Notes: generated by a model from the sequence alone, not told the origin. A stretch of 21,892 nt of DNA from Anaerolineales bacterium (GCA_024763295.1 JANTFU010000005.1:1-21892); one strand, 5' to 3'. Shown: positions 1 through 6,868, numbered from the stretch's first letter. Translations and numbers: made by a program.

Positions 1-476
1 GGACGCGATAAGGGATTGTATTCAAAGTCATTTGTCTGCTTTGCCGGAAAGAAGAATGTGTATTTGCCCGGCTTTGGTATGAACAATTTGTAAGCAGGCA
101 AGCCTTGGGCATTAATGGTGTCATAAAAAAGGGGGCGATTGGAACCGGGTTCAATTTTGGCGTTTGGTTCCTTTACATAAATATTGGGTCCGTTCCAAAA
201 ATCATAGTAAAACGATTTGTAAATATAATACGGTCCTTCATTTTCAAAATCGATGATTAGTGTTTCATTGTTCCGAATTGGAAATTCCTGTATATCCCTT
301 TTGTCTACTCTTTCAGTGATACCAATGGCGTTGGGGATGACGCCGAAGGGCAGTCCCACCAGCTTTACAAATTCATCTATCTTAACCCACGCAAGCATAA
401 AGGCTATCATAAAAAATAGTCCAATTAAGGCATCCACAATGCCTTTTTCTTTGAGTAATAACCAATATTTTTTCAT
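1..476 (-). CDS. Membrane-anchored hypothetical protein, C-terminus cut by window edge
   Basis: The minus strand is open from an ATG at 476 to the left edge, giving about 158 residues of a larger protein. It begins MKKYWLLLKEKGIVDALIG and continues into one hydrophobic segment (about residues 14-30, ending FMLAWVKIDEF). The rest is a soluble domain rich in aromatic residues, with stretches such as NNETLIIDFENEGPYYIYK and PAYKLFIPKPGKYTFFFPA that look like beta strands, so an N-terminal anchor with an outward beta-rich domain is plausible. It starts 21 nt after the stop of the lipoprotein gene and is probably the next gene of that operon; no good ribosome-binding site is visible. The stretch is visibly AT-richer than the rest of the window. 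I do not recognise the family. That it is coding is supported by the long open frame, the sensible protein and its position. Confidence 0.72.
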   Translation of the reverse strand, partial: MKKYWLLLKEKGIVDALIGLFFMIAFMLAWVKIDEFVKLVGLPFGVIPNAIGITERVDKRDIQEFPIRNNETLIIDFENEGPYYIYKSFYYDFWNGPNIYVKEPNAKIEPGSNRPLFYDTINAQGLPAYKLFIPKPGKYTFFFPAKQTNDFEYNPLSR

Positions 477-497
477 AGAAAGTTCTGTCAGATGTTT

Positions 498-1082
498 TTA
501 AGGGCACTTAGGCAAGGATGAAAAGAGCGCACGAGAAAGTGCATCCATTTCTGTTTGGTCTGCTTGCTTGAAGATTATCGAAAAATCAGCGATCCGCTTG
601 GGGTTGCTGGTGTCGACCCAATCACGGACGAGGTAGGTCGTATCCATATAGATGGCAGTGAACTCGTAAAGAGTGAGATTATCCGCGTTGCATTCGGTGA
701 TTTTGCCGATCTCGTCGTAGTGGCTGTAGAGGATTTCGTTGAAAGTTTCCTCGCTGTAATAATAGTCGAGGTCTGCTTGAGTGTAACCCTGCGCGTAGAC
801 GCGATAGTCGAGATAGGCAAGGTTGCTGCTGCCGTGCTGGTGCCAAGTGTGCATAACGCGGTCTTCGTGGACGGTCACTTCGCTTTCCCAGTTTTCTTCA
901 GCGAGAATAGACGCTGCGAAGTTTTCGGCGTAGTCGATGTCCGCTTGGGTGACAAGGCTTTGGGGTGTCGCTGATTTCGTCGCGGCGTGGACGGGCTGCG
1001 TAGGCGGCTCTTCGCGGATGATGGTGGGGGAGCAGGCACTGAGCAATAGCAACAGCAGGGGGGCGATGTGTTTAATGATCAT
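498..1082 (-). CDS. Predicted lipoprotein of unknown function
   Basis: The 194-residue product opens with a classic lipoprotein signal: MIIK, a run of leucines, then the lipobox L14-S15-A16-C17, so the mature protein should be lipid-anchored at Cys17 on the outer face of the membrane. A Pro/Thr-rich linker (about 18-40) follows, then a mixed alpha/beta domain without a motif I can assign. A Cys near residue 132 and another near the C-terminus (LPKCP) could pair. The ATG overlaps the TGA of the upstream RipA-like gene by 4 nt, which indicates translational coupling within the cyclase operon. The overlapping plus-strand frames here are shadows. The protein's role is unknown; its location suggests an extracytoplasmic partner of the membrane proteins encoded beside it. 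Confidence 0.85.
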   Translation of the reverse strand: MIIKHIAPLLLLLLSACSPTIIREEPPTQPVHAATKSATPQSLVTQADIDYAENFAASILAEENWESEVTVHEDRVMHTWHQHGSSNLAYLDYRVYAQGYTQADLDYYYSEETFNEILYSHYDEIGKITECNADNLTLYEFTAIYMDTTYLVRDWVDTSNPKRIADFSIIFKQADQTEMDALSRALFSSLPKCP

Positions 1083-1564
1083 TGTGCAATCAGCAAAAAA
1101 GCCGCGACGAGAACAATCCCCAGCGCAAAGATATAAATACCGATGAAGGTTTCAGGTAGTTTTTTCTCGATGGAAGCAAATAAGCCCTTTTTGCTGCTAA
1201 ATTCGTAAATTTCGTCTTCTCGCGTATAAATTTTGATGCTCTTTTCCATGCCTTCAGATTCTTCGATTTCCTTCAACACTTTGAAGCGTAGGTTACTGAG
1301 TTTTTGGTAATTGAGAATGTAATTGCGCCACGAGAGCGATGTGAGAATGCCCGCCACGATCATCACGCCCACTGCTAGAAGAGCGTAGATGCTGATGCCT
1401 TCGTTAAGTTTATTGAAATCACTGATGATAATCGAGAGGGCTGCCAGAAAGATGGAGTTGATGCTCGTGTAAAGTGTGGATGCGTTTTGTCGCCTGTCAG
1501 TGAAGCGTGCGGTATCTTCGATGAGCATTTTGTATTCGTCATAGCGACTGTAGTCATCGGACAT
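1079..1564 (-). CDS. RipA/8xMP-like small membrane protein
   Basis: This is a 161-residue protein counted from the ATG at 1564. A GTG further upstream at 1645 would add 27 residues, but those codons lie inside a hairpin, and the ATG has a good AAGGAA Shine-Dalgarno about 7 nt upstream. Three hydrophobic segments are visible: about 33-50, 57-77 and 138-159. Between the second and third is a charged cytoplasmic region with the stretch SWRNYILNYQKLSNLRFKVL. The order (a short R-rich N-terminus with DRRQNAS, a TM pair, W-R-Y-LN-KFKV-E, a third TM) resembles the RipA family of octameric membrane proteins (8xMP), originally described in Francisella. It also loosely resembles the SLATT class of two-TM effectors. 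Family assignment is from memory of the pattern, not a search. It follows the HET-C-like gene after an 84-nt gap and overlaps the lipoprotein gene by 4 nt. Confidence 0.7.
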   Translation of the reverse strand: MSDDYSRYDEYKMLIEDTARFTDRRQNASTLYTSINSIFLAALSIIISDFNKLNEGISIYALLAVGVMIVAGILTSLSWRNYILNYQKLSNLRFKVLKEIEESEGMEKSIKIYTREDEIYEFSSKKGLFASIEKKLPETFIGIYIFALGIVLVAAFLLIAQ

Positions 1565-1602
1565 AGGATGTTCCTTTTGGGTATGTGAAATTTGGTACGT
1601 GA

Positions 1603-1648
1603 AACGTGTTGCGTGTTTCGTTTCGTCTAACGCAACACGCAACACGTT
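1603..1648 (-). repeat. Intergenic inverted repeat, 20-bp arms, 6-nt loop
   Basis: The arms are 1603-1622 and 1629-1648, matching at 19 of 20 positions, around the loop TCGTCT. Each arm carries a partial direct repeat built on CGTGTTG. The right arm abuts the TAG stop (1649-1651) of the HET-C-like gene, so the mRNA would fold a strong hairpin immediately after that stop and before the RipA-like gene. There is no U tract downstream, so a simple intrinsic terminator is unlikely; an attenuator, an mRNA-stabilising 3' hairpin or a small mobile palindrome are the alternatives. Confidence 0.85.
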
Positions 1649-2275
1649 CTAAAAATCAGTAAAGATGGCTATTTCTCGTTCGTTAAGCAGTGCCTTTGTC
1701 TTTTCCCACTCGTCATCGGTGCGTTTAACGGCGGCGGCAATGGCGTAGTCGAATAAAAAGCCTTGTTCGGGCATGTCGAGATTCATGTGGGCGTGCGAAT
1801 CTTTCGGCAAAAGGGGCAGAACGTATTTCTTCAGCGCAGGGATGTACGCAAGAAACTCTAGCGGGTAGTAGAGTTTGCCGGAACGCAGTTCGGCGTGCTG
1901 GAGAAAAGTTGGGTCAGCGTGGTCAACTTCACGCACGGGCGGGGCGTTCCCTTCGTCAAATTGTGCAATCCACAAGCGTAGATAATTGCTGTGGGCGTAG
2001 AAATCTTGTGCGGTGTGGCTCAAGCGTCCAAAAGCTGCCCAAGCGCTTTCCGCGTCCCCGCTGGCGAGCGCAGGCTGAATGAGGGCACGGTTCTCTTCGA
2101 TGTAGGCATAGCTGGCATCAAAGGCGTTGTTGTCGAAGTGGTATTCGTCGTGTCCAAACTGCCCGCGAATGGCGTCTTGGGCGATATTGGCGGCGCCGAT
2201 GGCTTCAAGCGCATGTCCGCTGACCTTTTTGCCGATGGATTGTTGTAGGATTTCAAGATGATAGGTTTTGAGCAT
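1649..2275 (-). CDS. HET-C / zinc-phospholipase-C-like protein
   Basis: This 208-residue, all-helical, histidine-rich protein has no signal peptide. The core motif is G-R-L-S-H87-T-A-Q-D91-F-Y-A-H95-S-N97, an HxxxDxxxHxN arrangement. That is typical of HET-C-like proteins and of the trinuclear-zinc phospholipase C / S1-P1 nuclease fold. Further candidate metal ligands are H21, H42, H46 and the late segment KDSHAHMNLD (H161, H163), which recalls the 'HxxLNxD' element of bacterial relatives. Bacterial members are generally annotated as putative zinc-dependent hydrolases; the substrate is unknown. Its ATG shares one base with the TAA of the cyclase gene (TAATG), so the two are translationally coupled. 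The enzyme may therefore be made in fixed ratio to the cyclase. The fold assignment is moderately sure, the activity is not. Confidence 0.75.
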   Translation of the reverse strand: MLKTYHLEILQQSIGKKVSGHALEAIGAANIAQDAIRGQFGHDEYHFDNNAFDASYAYIEENRALIQPALASGDAESAWAAFGRLSHTAQDFYAHSNYLRLWIAQFDEGNAPPVREVDHADPTFLQHAELRSGKLYYPLEFLAYIPALKKYVLPLLPKDSHAHMNLDMPEQGFLFDYAIAAAVKRTDDEWEKTKALLNEREIAIFTDF

Positions 2276-5043
2276 TAACGTATCCCTTTAAGTTCGTAGA
2301 TGTGAATAGGTTCGTCCCGCCCCTTGACCTTGACAGGGTCGAGCGCCTCGGCAATGACCTGATCCCGAACGAGGTCGTAGGTAGCGCTGGTGATGAGGGT
2401 TTGACCGGAACGAGCAGCAGCCTCGAGGCGAGAAGCGATATTAACTGTGTCTCCGATGGCGGTGTAGTTGAAAAGCTCACGCGTGCCCACATTGCCGACC
2501 ATCGCGATGCCGGTCGAAATGCCGATGTGGAATGTTAGGTGCTGGTCTGCGGGAAGTTGGGCGTGCAGGGCGGCGGTGCGCTGCTTGATGGCGTAGGCGG
2601 CTCTGACGGCACGCAGGGCATGGTCGGGTTGGGGGTCGGGACTATTCCACATTGCCATGGCGGCATCGCCGATAAATTTATCGAGTGTGCCTTCTTCATC
2701 GAGGACAGCTTGCGCCGCGAGGTCGAGAAAACCGTTCAGCAGTGAAAAAACTTCGTGTGCGGTGTGGCGCTCGCTGTAGGATGTGAAGCCGCTGATGTCG
2801 GCGAAAAGCAGGCTGATGACCTGTTCGGTACCGTCGAGAGTCAGGTTGCTGGGGTCTTCGAGCAGGCGGTCACGCACGCGCGGAGCGACCACGCGTCCGA
2901 ATGTCTGGCGGATGCGCTCGCGGTCGGCTTCTAGTTGGCGGCGTTCGGTCAAGTCTTCAAAGTAGATGGTGGCACCTTTGGTGGCGAGGTAGGCATCCCG
3001 CAGAGGGGAGCAGGAGAGACGCAAGTGCAGGTCGCCGCGCGTTTCAATGGAGGGAGAGACTTCGGCGCTGAGGGTGGGCATCCCTTCGGCGAGAGCTTTT
3101 TCGGTTGGGGTTGCGAGTTGAGGGTAAAATTCCGGTAGGGCTTCTTTGAGGGGTTTGCCGATTAAATTTTCGAACGGGATGCCTAGAATCTTTTCGGCGG
3201 CGGCGTTGAAGAGGGTAATCTTGTTTTGAATATCGGTTGTGATAATGCCTGTGGCGATGGATGCGAAAATATCGTCCATCAGGTTTTTCATTTCGAGGGT
3301 TTGGTTGAAGGTGTGTTGTAGGTTGGTGAAGAGACGCGCGTTCTCAAGAGCGAGAGTCGATTGGGCGGCGACGGCGGAGAGAAATTCGAGGTCTTCGCTG
3401 GAGTAGAGGTCGCCTGAGCGGCGCGGACCAAGATTGAGGAAGCCGATCATGCGTCCTTCGTAGCGCAGCGGGACGAAAGTATGACCTGCCAGACGGGCGT
3501 AGGCGCTATCGTTGATGGGATCGGGCAGATTTCGGTTGGGCGGTAGCCAGATTGGGTCAGGAGCGTCGCGCAAAAAGCTGATTAGCGGATCGCTAGCAAT
3601 ATAGGGCGGGGCGCTGTCTTCGCGTGAGGCGTGCGGCATATATTCCTGACGTTCATCATTGTAAAGATAAACAATGAAACGCTCCGGCGCGATGGCGTTC
3701 TGCAACTCATCTTCCAGAATGCGCAGGGTTTGGGTCAGGTTTGGGGTGACGATGAGTTGCTGCGAAAGATTGATGAGTACGCGGCGGTAGTCGGCGGGCG
3801 AGCGGTAAAAGAAGCGGTCGATGGCGCGCCGAATCAGGTTGTGGATGGGATTCAGTGCAGCCATCAGCAAGAGCAGGTAAACGGCAATGACGAAGGGATC
3901 GTTCGGCTGAATGGCGCTTTGGATGAGGAAGGATGCCAGTGCGATGAGAGCGTAGAAAACCCCGAAAGCAACTACGCTGGTGAGTAGATAGCTCAGGGCG
4001 CGGCTTAGGATTTTATCGACATCCAGCAGGCGGTAGCGGATGATGGCGTAAGTGACCGAGATGGGCAGGAAGACCATCGGGGTGAAGTAAATGGAGGGGC
4101 GAAACTCAGGCACGGTGCTGCCAAAGGCGATTGGTAGCAGGTAGAGTAGCAGGGCGGGTAGGAAAGCGAGCGCCCCGCCAAAAACGATGATGCGGCTTTG
4201 CTGGCGTACTATTGCCGACGTGCTGCGGAAGACGCGGATGAAGAGCGTGGCGATGAAGAGTACAATCGCAAAAGCAATCAGTGCGTAGTTCAGTATCCAG
4301 CGGTCGATATAGGCGTAGGGGGTTGATGGGACGATAATCTCCAGTGCGGCAGGGATGCCGATGCCTAAAACCAGCAGGACAGGAACGATTTTGAGCTGCG
4401 GGTAGCGCCGCACAATGGGGATTTCGCGCGGGAAGACCAGCGCTAGATTCATGAGCGCCCCACCCGCTACTGAAAGACTGAGTGTCCAGAAGAAGACCAC
4501 ATAATGGGTGGTGTTCATATCCAAAAAGGTGGATGTTGTCACTGACGCGGCAGCGGCAAAGGTCAGGAAGGCGCGGCTGGCGTTTAAATCTGGACGAATG
4601 CGATATGCCCATAAGCCCGCCACCAAAAAGATAATGCCGACCAGATAAGGGCTGATGAAAAGCGTAAAAAGGTCTCCAAAATTGGGCGTAGTCGGCGTCA
4701 ATATCAGGCTGTAGCGTTCCCCATTGCGTTTTTCAAAGGTGAAGCTGGCTGGCGAAAAGCCGGTCTTCATCAGCGCCGATTGCCGTTCGGCGGCGTTGCT
4801 GACCATTTCCCCATTGATCGAAAGCAGGCGATCAGACCACGCTACACCCGCTTCACGCGCCACCCAGCCTTTTCCGCTGATCTGGCTGATGACGTTATTC
4901 GGCTCGATTAAGGCGCCCATAAAAGGCTGGCGGTAACCCTGATACGCCCAAAAGGGCGTCAGGAGCAGCATCGCCATAGCGATCAGCGCCGTCATGACAG
5001 GCGCTATATGCGCTGTCCAAGCTGGAAAGGGGAATTTTTTCAT
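2275..5043 (-). CDS. Membrane class III adenylate/guanylate cyclase with PDZ-like, GAF and PAS domains
   Basis: The 922-residue protein should make a cyclic nucleotide at the membrane in response to several inputs. Order: TM 12-35; a PDZ-like segment about 40-118 (GVAWSDRLLSINGEMV); about nine more TM helices between 125 and 400; a GAF domain about 425-570; PAS about 585-700; class III cyclase about 735-920. Catalytic residues look intact: metal aspartates D749 (LFADISGFT) and D793 (KFIGDAAMA), base-selecting K789 and D865 (AIGDTVNIASR), and transition-state N868 and R872. The Lys/Asp pair favours ATP, so cAMP is the likely product. It is the first gene of a minus-strand operon and ends in a TAATG overlap with the HET-C-like gene. 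The ATG at 5043 has a GGAG Shine-Dalgarno 7 nt upstream and an extended -10 promoter at 5071-5079. Confidence 0.93.
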   Translation of the reverse strand: MKKFPFPAWTAHIAPVMTALIAMAMLLLTPFWAYQGYRQPFMGALIEPNNVISQISGKGWVAREAGVAWSDRLLSINGEMVSNAAERQSALMKTGFSPASFTFEKRNGERYSLILTPTTPNFGDLFTLFISPYLVGIIFLVAGLWAYRIRPDLNASRAFLTFAAAASVTTSTFLDMNTTHYVVFFWTLSLSVAGGALMNLALVFPREIPIVRRYPQLKIVPVLLVLGIGIPAALEIIVPSTPYAYIDRWILNYALIAFAIVLFIATLFIRVFRSTSAIVRQQSRIIVFGGALAFLPALLLYLLPIAFGSTVPEFRPSIYFTPMVFLPISVTYAIIRYRLLDVDKILSRALSYLLTSVVAFGVFYALIALASFLIQSAIQPNDPFVIAVYLLLLMAALNPIHNLIRRAIDRFFYRSPADYRRVLINLSQQLIVTPNLTQTLRILEDELQNAIAPERFIVYLYNDERQEYMPHASREDSAPPYIASDPLISFLRDAPDPIWLPPNRNLPDPINDSAYARLAGHTFVPLRYEGRMIGFLNLGPRRSGDLYSSEDLEFLSAVAAQSTLALENARLFTNLQHTFNQTLEMKNLMDDIFASIATGIITTDIQNKITLFNAAAEKILGIPFENLIGKPLKEALPEFYPQLATPTEKALAEGMPTLSAEVSPSIETRGDLHLRLSCSPLRDAYLATKGATIYFEDLTERRQLEADRERIRQTFGRVVAPRVRDRLLEDPSNLTLDGTEQVISLLFADISGFTSYSERHTAHEVFSLLNGFLDLAAQAVLDEEGTLDKFIGDAAMAMWNSPDPQPDHALRAVRAAYAIKQRTAALHAQLPADQHLTFHIGISTGIAMVGNVGTRELFNYTAIGDTVNIASRLEAAARSGQTLITSATYDLVRDQVIAEALDPVKVKGRDEPIHIYELKGIR

Positions 5044-5070
5044 ACGACTTCTCCGTAGGACGTCATAGAA

Positions 5071-5079
5071 ATTATATCA
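5071..5079 (-). promoter_or_regulatory. Extended -10 promoter of the cyclase operon
   Basis: Read on the minus strand the sequence is TGATATAAT: a perfect TATAAT (5076 to 5071) with the extended TGn in front. No good -35 is seen at 17 bp, as is common for extended -10 promoters. Transcription would start near 5064, leaving about 21 nt of leader that contains the GGAG ribosome-binding site before the ATG at 5043. Confidence 0.6.
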
Positions 5080-5257
5080 ATTTTATCTGAATTAAGTATT
5101 GGGGAATCAGCCTTTAGCTTGGGAGCGCTCAGATGTTGTAGAATTCCCGATGCCCGCAATCCAGCCAAATGTCAAAAGCATGGAATTTTTGGGGAAGAGA
5201 CCGCGCCCCTTCCCTAAATTCGACGGCTTTTTCATCCTATTCGCGATTCATGCCAAA

Positions 5258-5285
5258 TTTACGGATTTCATATTCAGAGTATAAT
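5258..5285 (+). promoter_or_regulatory. Promoter giving an apparently leaderless mRNA
   Basis: A perfect -10 TATAAT (5280-5285) lies 16 bp after a 4/6 -35 TTTACG (5258-5263). Only 7 nt (CGCGCAC) separate the -10 from the ATG at 5293, so the predicted start of transcription coincides with the start codon. No Shine-Dalgarno is visible, which fits a leaderless transcript. Confidence 0.62.
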
Positions 5286-5292
5286 CGCGCAC

Positions 5293-5838
5293 ATGTCAAC
5301 TTTTTATACACGCAAAGGCGACGACGGGACGACGGGGCTGCTCGGCAAAGGTCGCCTGCCAAAATACCATCCCCGTATGGAAACGATCGGGACGCTCGAC
5401 GAAGCGACCGCGACTTTGGGCTTGGCACGCTCCCTTGTGCAGCATGCCGCCCTTCAGCCGATTCTGCGCCAAACCCAACGAGATTTGTACGGGCTAATGG
5501 CAGAAGTTGCCGCCACCCAAGAGAATGCCGCACAGTTTCGCACCATTGACGCCGCGCGCGTAGAGTGGCTCGAAAAAGAGACCGACGCGCTGACCGAAAC
5601 GGTTGAAATGCCCAAAGAATTTATTTTGCCCGGCGAAACGCAGGGCAGCGGCGCTTTGGCAGTTGCCCGGACGGTTGTGCGGCGTGCCGAACGGCGCGTA
5701 GCCGAAATGCTTGCCGAAGGCGAACTCGAAAATCAGGCGTTGTTGCGTTATTTGAATCGTCTCTCGTCGCTTTGCTTCGTGATGGAGTTGGCGGAAAATC
5801 AGTTTGCGCAGAAAAAAACGCTGAAAGCGAAAGAATAG
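5293..5838 (+). CDS. pduO: PduO-type ATP:cob(I)alamin adenosyltransferase
   Basis: The 181-residue protein transfers adenosyl from ATP to cob(I)alamin, making coenzyme B12 (adenosylcobalamin) in the cytoplasm. The N-terminal ATP-binding motif is FYTRKGDDGTTGLLG (residues 4-18). The family's C-terminal signatures are ARTVVRRAERRV (about 134-145) and RYLNRLSSLCFVMEL (about 160-174), close to the usual R..RRAER and YLNRLSD motifs. The length is typical for PduO-type enzymes. The last motif reads LSSLCF where many members have LSDLLF, a modest deviation. The start is fixed by the ATG just 7 nt after a TATAAT box. It is followed after 46 nt by the DUF554 gene; no cobalamin riboswitch could be recognised upstream, and the very short leader leaves no room for one. 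A free-standing gene suggests salvage or cofactor activation rather than a cobalamin biosynthesis operon. Confidence 0.92.
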   Translation: MSTFYTRKGDDGTTGLLGKGRLPKYHPRMETIGTLDEATATLGLARSLVQHAALQPILRQTQRDLYGLMAEVAATQENAAQFRTIDAARVEWLEKETDALTETVEMPKEFILPGETQGSGALAVARTVVRRAERRVAEMLAEGELENQALLRYLNRLSSLCFVMELAENQFAQKKTLKAKE

Positions 5839-5866
5839 CGTTTTAACGTTCGAACGTTAAAACGCT
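5837..5866. repeat. Perfect 30-bp palindrome overlapping a stop codon
   Basis: The two 15-nt arms, AGCGTTTTAACGTTC and its exact reverse complement, meet with no spacer at 5851/5852. The first two bases belong to the TAG stop of the cobalamin adenosyltransferase gene, and the palindrome ends 18 bp before the ATG of the DUF554 gene. In RNA it would form a long hairpin right after the stop. No T run follows, so a standard terminator is not supported; a protein-binding site, 3'-end stabiliser or inserted palindromic element are alternatives. Confidence 0.9.
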
Positions 5867-5884
5867 GCCACGTTGGGAATCTTT

Positions 5885-6586
5885 ATGACTGGAACAATTA
5901 TTAACGTCGTTGCCGTGTTAATCGGCTCATCTCTTGGAATGCTCTTTGGCGCACGTTTACCGGAGCGCTTGAAAAATACCGTCACCGCCGGGCTGGGATT
6001 ATTCACCATGTCGATAGGCGTTTCCATGTTCCTTGAAACGCAAAACTCGCTGGTTGTCTTGGGCGGTTTGTTGATTGGCGCCCTGCTCGGCGAGTGGTGG
6101 CAGATCGAAGAAGGCTTGGCAAATCTTGGCGCTTGGCTCGAAGCACGTTTTGGCGGCAGCAAAAACGCCGAAGAGAGCAATCGCTTCGTGCGCGGCTTTT
6201 TGACCGCTTCCCTGCTTTTCTGCATCGGTCCCATGACCATTCTCGGCTCCATTCAAGACGGTTTGACCGGCAACTACGAGTTGCTCGCCATCAAATCCGT
6301 GCTGGATGCGTTTGCGTCGCTTGCGTTTGCCTCCACGCTGGGCTTGGGCGTGATGTTCTCGGCATTGACGGTACTTGTCTTTCAGGGTGGCATCAGTTTA
6401 TTAGCTGCCCAATTCGATAGCATTCTCACCGACCCGATGCTGGTTGAAATGGTCGCCGCCGGTGGCGTGATTTTGATTGGTTTAGCGATTTCTAGCTTAT
6501 TAGAACTGAAGAAAATTCGCGTGGGCAGCTTTTTGCCCGCCTTAGCGGTCGCCCCGTTAATTGTGTATATTTTGTCGCTGTTTTAG
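5885..6586 (+). CDS. DUF554 family integral membrane protein
   Basis: The 233-residue polytopic membrane protein matches the DUF554 (YdfK/YqgA-like) family throughout: the start MTGTIINVVAVLIGSSLG, the segment GLGLFTMSIGVSMFL, and the pattern FCIGPMTILGSIQDG are characteristic, followed by a series of hydrophobic helices ending in FLPALAVAPLIVYIL. Six or so helices are likely. The function of the family is not established; a transport role is often assumed. I prefer the ATG at 5885 to the TTG at 5873: the family normally begins with a short M-x-G-T, and the upstream TTG has no ribosome-binding site. The gene lies 46 nt after the cobalamin gene on the same strand, with the 30-bp palindrome between them. 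The nearest strong terminator is 250 bp downstream. Confidence 0.88.
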   Translation: MTGTIINVVAVLIGSSLGMLFGARLPERLKNTVTAGLGLFTMSIGVSMFLETQNSLVVLGGLLIGALLGEWWQIEEGLANLGAWLEARFGGSKNAEESNRFVRGFLTASLLFCIGPMTILGSIQDGLTGNYELLAIKSVLDAFASLAFASTLGLGVMFSALTVLVFQGGISLLAAQFDSILTDPMLVEMVAAGGVILIGLAISSLLELKKIRVGSFLPALAVAPLIVYILSLF

Positions 6587-6696
6587 TACTGTGCGAAATT
6601 TAAACACAAAGGGGCACAAAGAATCTCAAAGAAAAATTCTTTTTCCCGGTGATGGTAAATTTTGACTGATTTCATCTGCTCTGCCTCTTGGCTCTA

Positions 6697-6714
6697 GCCG
6701 CCGTCCCCGGCGGC
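6697..6714. repeat. GC-rich hairpin 1 inside the palindromic element
   Basis: GCCGCCG (6697-6703) and CGGCGGC (6708-6714) form a perfect 7-bp stem with the tetraloop TCCC. It is one of a pair with the hairpin at 6731-6750; both share a CGCCGTCC-type core in opposite orientation. Confidence 0.75.
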
Positions 6715-6730
6715 GCTTTGTAAGAGAAAC

Positions 6731-6750
6731 CTGCGCCGAGGACGGCGCAG
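6731..6750. repeat. GC-rich hairpin 2 inside the palindromic element
   Basis: CTGCGCCG (6731-6738) and CGGCGCAG (6743-6750) form a perfect 8-bp stem closed by the tetraloop AGGA. No T tract follows on either strand, so it is not a typical terminator. Confidence 0.75.
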
Positions 6751-6838
6751 GGAGCTATTTCCAACAAATCTTTTGTCAGTGAATTTTGACCACGACCTTT
6801 TTTCCTTGTGTTCCTTTGAGACCTTTGTGTTTAAAACC

Positions 6839-6868
6839 AAAAGCGGAGAGCGAAAGCCCTCCGCTTTT
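6839..6868. terminator. Bidirectional intrinsic terminator
   Basis: A 10-bp stem AAAAGCGGAG (6839-6848) pairs with CTCCGCTTTT (6859-6868). The loop can add two more pairs closed by a GAAA tetraloop. T tracts follow on both strands (TTTTTT on plus, TTTT then more Ts on minus). It lies just past the end of the DsbA-like gene and serves the convergent DUF554 transcript as well. Confidence 0.88.

Larger units (their letters stand above)
5044..5292. other. Divergent intergenic region between the cyclase operon and the cobalamin gene
   Basis: This 249-bp stretch separates two divergently transcribed units. It holds the cyclase promoter near 5071-5079 and the cobalamin adenosyltransferase promoter at 5258-5285. 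The short plus-strand open frames that cross it have no ribosome-binding site and no recognisable product, so I do not call them. I see no strong palindrome in the central part. Confidence 0.6.
6599..6835. repeat. Candidate palindromic (MITE/REP-like) element
   Basis: The ends are a perfect 14-bp inverted repeat: TTTAAACACAAAGG at 6599-6612 and its reverse complement at 6822-6835. Inside the ends both sides carry further CACAAAG/CTCAAAG-type segments followed by A-rich tracts, so the similarity continues imperfectly for about 35-40 bp. At the centre are two GC-rich hairpins (6697-6714 and 6731-6750) that are related to each other as rough inverted copies. There is no transposase and no clear target-site duplication. 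The architecture suggests a non-autonomous element or composite REP. Confidence 0.5.

Noticed and set aside
253..974. Plus-strand open frames across the left edge genes
   Set aside because: They are antisense to a convincing lipoprotein gene and a membrane-protein gene, with no initiation signals.
2275..5043. Pycsar-type pyrimidine cyclase
   Set aside because: The cyclase has the Lys789/Asp865 pair typical of ATP-using enzymes plus GAF, PAS and many TM helices. Pycsar cyclases are short and soluble. The idea of a conflict system is kept only as a low-certainty finding.
5837..5866. Palindrome as an intrinsic terminator
   Set aside because: No T tract follows on either strand, and the next gene begins 18 bp later.
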